The translations under genes and the position numbers were made by a program. Source: an uncultured Lachnospiraceae bacterium (lineage in GTDB: Bacteria; Bacillota; Clostridia; Lachnospirales; Lachnospiraceae). From it: DNA of 64,000 bases. The stretch covers positions 1 to 64,000 of the forward strand of contig CAMWTP010000002.1 of assembly GCA_947177165.1 (NCBI GenBank). The letters run 5' to 3'. Below the pieces are notes generated by a model, which ran no database searches, was not told the origin of the DNA, and saw only the letters and a list, made by a program, of their open reading frames with translations. How positions within the stretch are numbered: position 1 is the first letter of the stretch; every line of letters begins with the position of its first letter. Positions 61,276 through 64,000 of this stretch are shown here, piece after piece.

Positions 61276-63003
61276 TTATGCTTTGGGCACAAACGACTCA
61301 GACACAACTCTGCACTGTTTCCTGTAACAGGCGATCCCATATCGGTGAATCGTCCTCATACCATCTTTTATGAGCGATTCCTCATACTTTCTGTCCCTGA
61401 TCTGTCTCAACGCCTCCCTGCATCCGTCATTGAAGGCACCGTCCTCCGCGTATTTTAATTCGATGACAATCCCGATTCCTTTCGCTCTGATCTCTATGCT
61501 GATATCGCTGTAGCCCTCTCCCGACTCCGCGTTTGAGCGGACACTCCATCCGTCCATATACGCCAGGAGTCCGAGAAGAATCCCGTGATAAAAGTTCTCC
61601 TTCATCGATTTTCTGACACTTGTGTCACGGATACTGATCGTATTCCAGAGATATTCGTTGAACTCCTTCTCGATCACTGCAGTATCATTTTCTTCAAAGG
61701 CCTTGCAAAAGCGTTCCAGCTTTGCGGTATCCTTTACGGATTCCTCCTTAAACCACTCGCGGATCTGGCGGACAAAGATCCACCGTATCTCGTTATTGGG
61801 AATGACAAGCTCCGTCAGCTCCCCATCCTGCAAACCGCTCTGCGTCAGATATCCCGTCGTGAAGAGAATGCTCCACAGGTTGTCAATATCCGAGTCAAGA
61901 TCTCTGTAGGTCAATTCCTGATGGATCACTTTTTTCACACTGCCCCCATTGATCAACAGTTCCAACTCATCGCGGGTGGTTGTTTTCGCCTTGTCGATAA
62001 ATCTTCTGATAATGCTGTTGCTGCTCGTGTTCACCCAGTAATTCTGCGGACTTTCAGATGGCCGCATCCTCAAAGCATGACAGTAACTCACCACATCCCA
62101 TGGACAGTAAATGTCAATTTCTCCAAAACGATAGCCGTCATACCATTCTCTGATAGCACTGTATTTTCCCATAAATCCATAATATTCAAGCATTTCCCTG
62201 ACTTCTGCATCTGTAAATCCAAAGTATTTATTATACTGTACATCCTTCACTGTATATACCTTAAAGTTATTCAGCCCAGTAAAAATACTCTCTTTTGACA
62301 CCCTGAGACAGCCTGTCAGTACTGCAAATTTCAAGTTATTGTTTGTTTTCAATGCCCCCTCAAACAGGCTTCTGACCAGAACCACCATGTCATCATAATA
62401 CCCTGACTCGTATGCCTTGTCGAGCGGCACATCATACTCATCGATCAGTATGACGACATTTTGTCCGTAATGCCTCTGCAAAAGCTGCGATAATGTCATC
62501 AGGCTATCCTTCAAAAATTCGTCTGACATCGTAAATGCACCTGTTTTATCTATACTGACCAGCGCTTTATACTGATCACGTTCTACCTCCGTCAGCCTGT
62601 CGCTCTGCATCAGAAACGGAAACCGCATCGCTTCTTTTCCAATGATCCTGCGGAGCATTCCCTTTGCCTCGTCAAACGTTCTGCCGCTCACGCTCTTTAA
62701 AGAGATAGAGATCACAGGGAATTTCCCCATATATTCCTCACACAGTTCCTTTTCCCTGAAAATCTCAAGTCCGTCAAAAAGCGTGCTGTTGTTAGACAGC
62801 ATGATATCACTGCCGATCTCAAAAAAACATTTCAGCATACTCATGTTCAGCGTTTTCCCAAACCGCCTCGGACGCGTAAACAGCGTTACCTTTCCAAAAT
62901 TGTCCAGCAATTCCCGGATCAGTCCTGTCTTATCGACATAGTAAAACCGATCCGTGCGCATTTCCTCAAAATTTTCTATTCCCATCGGGAGTCTTGTCTT
63001 CAT
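61276..63003 (-). CDS. AAA-ATPase-like protein with PD-(D/E)XK nuclease-like C-terminus (DUF1703 type)
   Basis: The ATG at 63003 gives 575 residues and matches the usual family start (LPMGIENFEEMR, then FYYVDKTGLIRELLD). The Walker A-like loop is FTRPRRFGKTLNMSML, with Lys in GKT. Walker B-like VILIDEYDVPLDKAYE follows near residue 185. The C-terminal 120 residues (YSDISIEIRAKGIGIVIELK) carry the E..D..ELK pattern of PD-(D/E)XK nucleases. Such genes are numerous in gut Bacteroidetes and Clostridia and are often thought to belong to selfish or defence-related systems; function unknown. It stands alone next to a CRISPR-like repeat pair. Confidence 0.9.
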   Translation of the reverse strand: MKTRLPMGIENFEEMRTDRFYYVDKTGLIRELLDNFGKVTLFTRPRRFGKTLNMSMLKCFFEIGSDIMLSNNSTLFDGLEIFREKELCEEYMGKFPVISISLKSVSGRTFDEAKGMLRRIIGKEAMRFPFLMQSDRLTEVERDQYKALVSIDKTGAFTMSDEFLKDSLMTLSQLLQRHYGQNVVILIDEYDVPLDKAYESGYYDDMVVLVRSLFEGALKTNNNLKFAVLTGCLRVSKESIFTGLNNFKVYTVKDVQYNKYFGFTDAEVREMLEYYGFMGKYSAIREWYDGYRFGEIDIYCPWDVVSYCHALRMRPSESPQNYWVNTSSNSIIRRFIDKAKTTTRDELELLINGGSVKKVIHQELTYRDLDSDIDNLWSILFTTGYLTQSGLQDGELTELVIPNNEIRWIFVRQIREWFKEESVKDTAKLERFCKAFEENDTAVIEKEFNEYLWNTISIRDTSVRKSMKENFYHGILLGLLAYMDGWSVRSNAESGEGYSDISIEIRAKGIGIVIELKYAEDGAFNDGCREALRQIRDRKYEESLIKDGMRTIHRYGIACYRKQCRVVSESFVPKA

Positions 63004-63043
63004 CGCAATCGCCTGCCCCTTTCTAATGAACAATTCTTCTCTG

Positions 63044-63073
63044 CTATCATTACAACATAAATGCGCATAGAAC
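63044..63073 (+). repeat. Flanking 30-bp direct repeat A, copy 1
   Basis: The copy at 63044-63073 begins CTATCATTACA and ends AAATGCGCATAGAAC. It matches the copy at 63173-63202 in 28 of 30 bases and lies just left of the CRISPR-like repeats, in the AT-rich gap upstream of the AAA-ATPase gene. Confidence 0.8.
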
Positions 63074-63078
63074 TTACT

Positions 63079-63172
63079 ATTTCAATACATCCCATATTTC
63101 TATTAATCCATGTCGCATGACGGAGAGAAAAATATTACACTAAAATTTCAATACATCCCATGTTTCTATTAA
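63079..63172. CRISPR. Two-repeat CRISPR-like remnant
   Basis: Two 28-base copies starting ATTTCAATACATCCCAT (63079-63106 and 63145-63172) differ at one base and enclose a unique 38-base segment, a period of 66. On the minus strand the unit reads TTAATAGAAAC and ends in GTATTGAAAT, close to type I-B repeats of Clostridia, which end in similar fashion. No cas gene is visible within the window. With one spacer it may be an orphan or decayed array, or just a chance duplication. Confidence 0.5.
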
Positions 63173-63202
63173 CTATCAATATAACATAAATGCGCATAGA
63201 AC
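63173..63202 (+). repeat. Flanking 30-bp direct repeat A, copy 2
   Basis: The second copy (CTATCAATATA start) directly abuts the right CRISPR-like repeat without a gap. The two A copies thus bracket the repeat pair, at a distance of 129 bases from each other. Confidence 0.8.
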
Positions 63203-63278
63203 GTGTACAAAATTAACAATATCTAAAAATTACATCACGATTTTCTCTTCTTCATACAAAAAATTTCTGTTAGATTTT

Positions 63279-64000
63279 TTATCGCACAACATCCCTCACG
63301 CACGTGGACTCCCGCGGAATAATCCTGCCCTGCAGAATCTCGATTCCGCCTCTTTCCTCCCCCCTGATCAGCGCGATCAGATGATCTGCCGCCAGCGTTC
63401 CCTGTTTCTCAAAGGAAGTTCTGACGGTTGTGACCGATGGCGTTACCAGATGCGCAATCTCAATATCGTCACAGCCGACAACGCTCACCCGTTCCGGCAC
63501 CCGAATTCCTGCATCCTGAAGCGCCTCGATCGTACCGATAGCGCTCACATCATTCGCAGCAAACACCGCATCCGGCAAGGCTCTACCGCTACCCGCAAAC
63601 TGCTTCATGGACTGATACGCTGTCTCTTTCTCAAACCTTCCTGCTATAATATAGTCCTCTTCCAGAATACCCCCCTTGCTTCTAAGCCCTTCCCGAAATC
63701 CCTCTCGCCGTTGAATATTGTCATAATTGTCATCTGGCCCGTCCATGTATGCAAATGTGCGATGTCCTAAGCCAACCAGATATTCTGCGACCAGTTCCCC
63801 CTCATGGTACGAGTCAAACACAACACTGGCCATCTTCTCCCCTTCCAGCTCCCTGTCTATAAAAACGACTGGTATTTGCGTTTCGGAAAAGAGCGCTGTC
63901 TCCCGCTCTCCAATATATTTATTTAATATAATCGCTCCGTCAATCCGCCGGCCAAGGATATTTGCCATCATGGTCTCCGATTTTTCGCTGACAAATATAT
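63279..64000 (-). CDS. LacI-family transcriptional repressor, N-terminus beyond the window
   Basis: The frame is open to the right edge. The visible 240 residues are the periplasmic-binding-like sensor domain of a LacI/GalR regulator: RRIDGAIILNK, IPVVFIDREL, VVFDSYHEGELVAEYLVGLG, DAVFAANDVSAIGTIEAL, VSVVGCDDIEIAHLVTPSVT and the end QGRIIPRESTCVRDV. The helix-turn-helix region would lie past base 64000. An in-frame ATG at 63971 is not the true start, since family-like sequence continues before it. It may bind the palindromes in front of the GH3 gene. Confidence 0.92.
   Translation of the reverse strand, partial: IFVSEKSETMMANILGRRIDGAIILNKYIGERETALFSETQIPVVFIDRELEGEKMASVVFDSYHEGELVAEYLVGLGHRTFAYMDGPDDNYDNIQRREGFREGLRSKGGILEEDYIIAGRFEKETAYQSMKQFAGSGRALPDAVFAANDVSAIGTIEALQDAGIRVPERVSVVGCDDIEIAHLVTPSVTTVRTSFEKQGTLAADHLIALIRGEERGGIEILQGRIIPRESTCVRDVVR

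Overview
The window looks like a chromosome segment of a gut-type Lachnospiraceae (Clostridia) bacterium. Supporting features are mid-range GC with AT-rich intergenic DNA, strong AGGAGG-type ribosome sites, SigA-like promoters, CUT1 sugar transporters with a YesM/YesN two-component pair, AraC and LacI regulators beside glycosidases, an HPr-like protein without the active-site histidine, a Tn4451-type TnpV protein, and DUF6077/DUF6020/DUF6311/GtrII-type membrane proteins. No rRNA or tRNA gene was seen.

Left part, 1-27.7 kb, almost all on the minus strand: a surface-glycan locus. A promoter at 25678-25706 drives a long run of genes. These encode a membrane alkaline-phosphatase-fold (sulfatase/LTA-synthase-like) enzyme, all five steps of ADP-L-glycero-D-manno-heptose synthesis (split HldE kinase and adenylyltransferase, HldD, GmhA, GmhB) with a GT9 heptosyltransferase-type enzyme, three large polytopic proteins, two membrane-type GT2 enzymes, a third GT2, and a FAD oxidoreductase, a Rossmann reductase and a TIM-barrel isomerase. 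A second promoter at 7585-7614 starts the genes for an initiating polyprenyl-P sugar-phosphate transferase, a WecG/TagA/CpsF transferase, a YdjC deacetylase, a Cys-rich SGNH lipoprotein, two membrane proteins and a pair of small EamA/SMR proteins. A separately promoted Glu/Tyr-rich protein runs off the left edge. The locus suggests a heptose-containing wall or surface polymer in a Gram-positive cell.

Middle part, 27.9-46 kb: an AraC regulator, a GNAT gene and a GNAT pseudogene, an unrecognised 590-aa protein, then an alpha-galactoside / alpha-glucoside module (HPr-like protein, two clan GH-D enzymes, two permeases, a binding lipoprotein, response regulator, histidine kinase and GH13 alpha-glucosidase).

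Right part, 46-64 kb: a patchwork with much decay. It holds a UPF0178 protein, a frameshifted small gene, an adenosine-deaminase-like gene, a mobile-element scar with tnpV, a ribbon-helix-helix/TraX pair, an ABC exporter remnant lacking Walker A, PHP phosphatase and sugar acetyltransferase genes, and a beta-glucan module (AraC, GH5, a GH30 that has lost its catalytic middle, AraC, domain-permuted GH3 under LacI-type operators). It ends with a DUF2264 remnant next to a 160-bp MITE, an SGNH esterase, a DUF1703-type AAA ATPase, a two-repeat CRISPR-like remnant, and a LacI regulator cut by the right edge.

Starts were moved from the longest open frame to an internal codon wherever a clear ribosome site or gene junction supported it. 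All function calls come from motif reading by eye; no database search was run.
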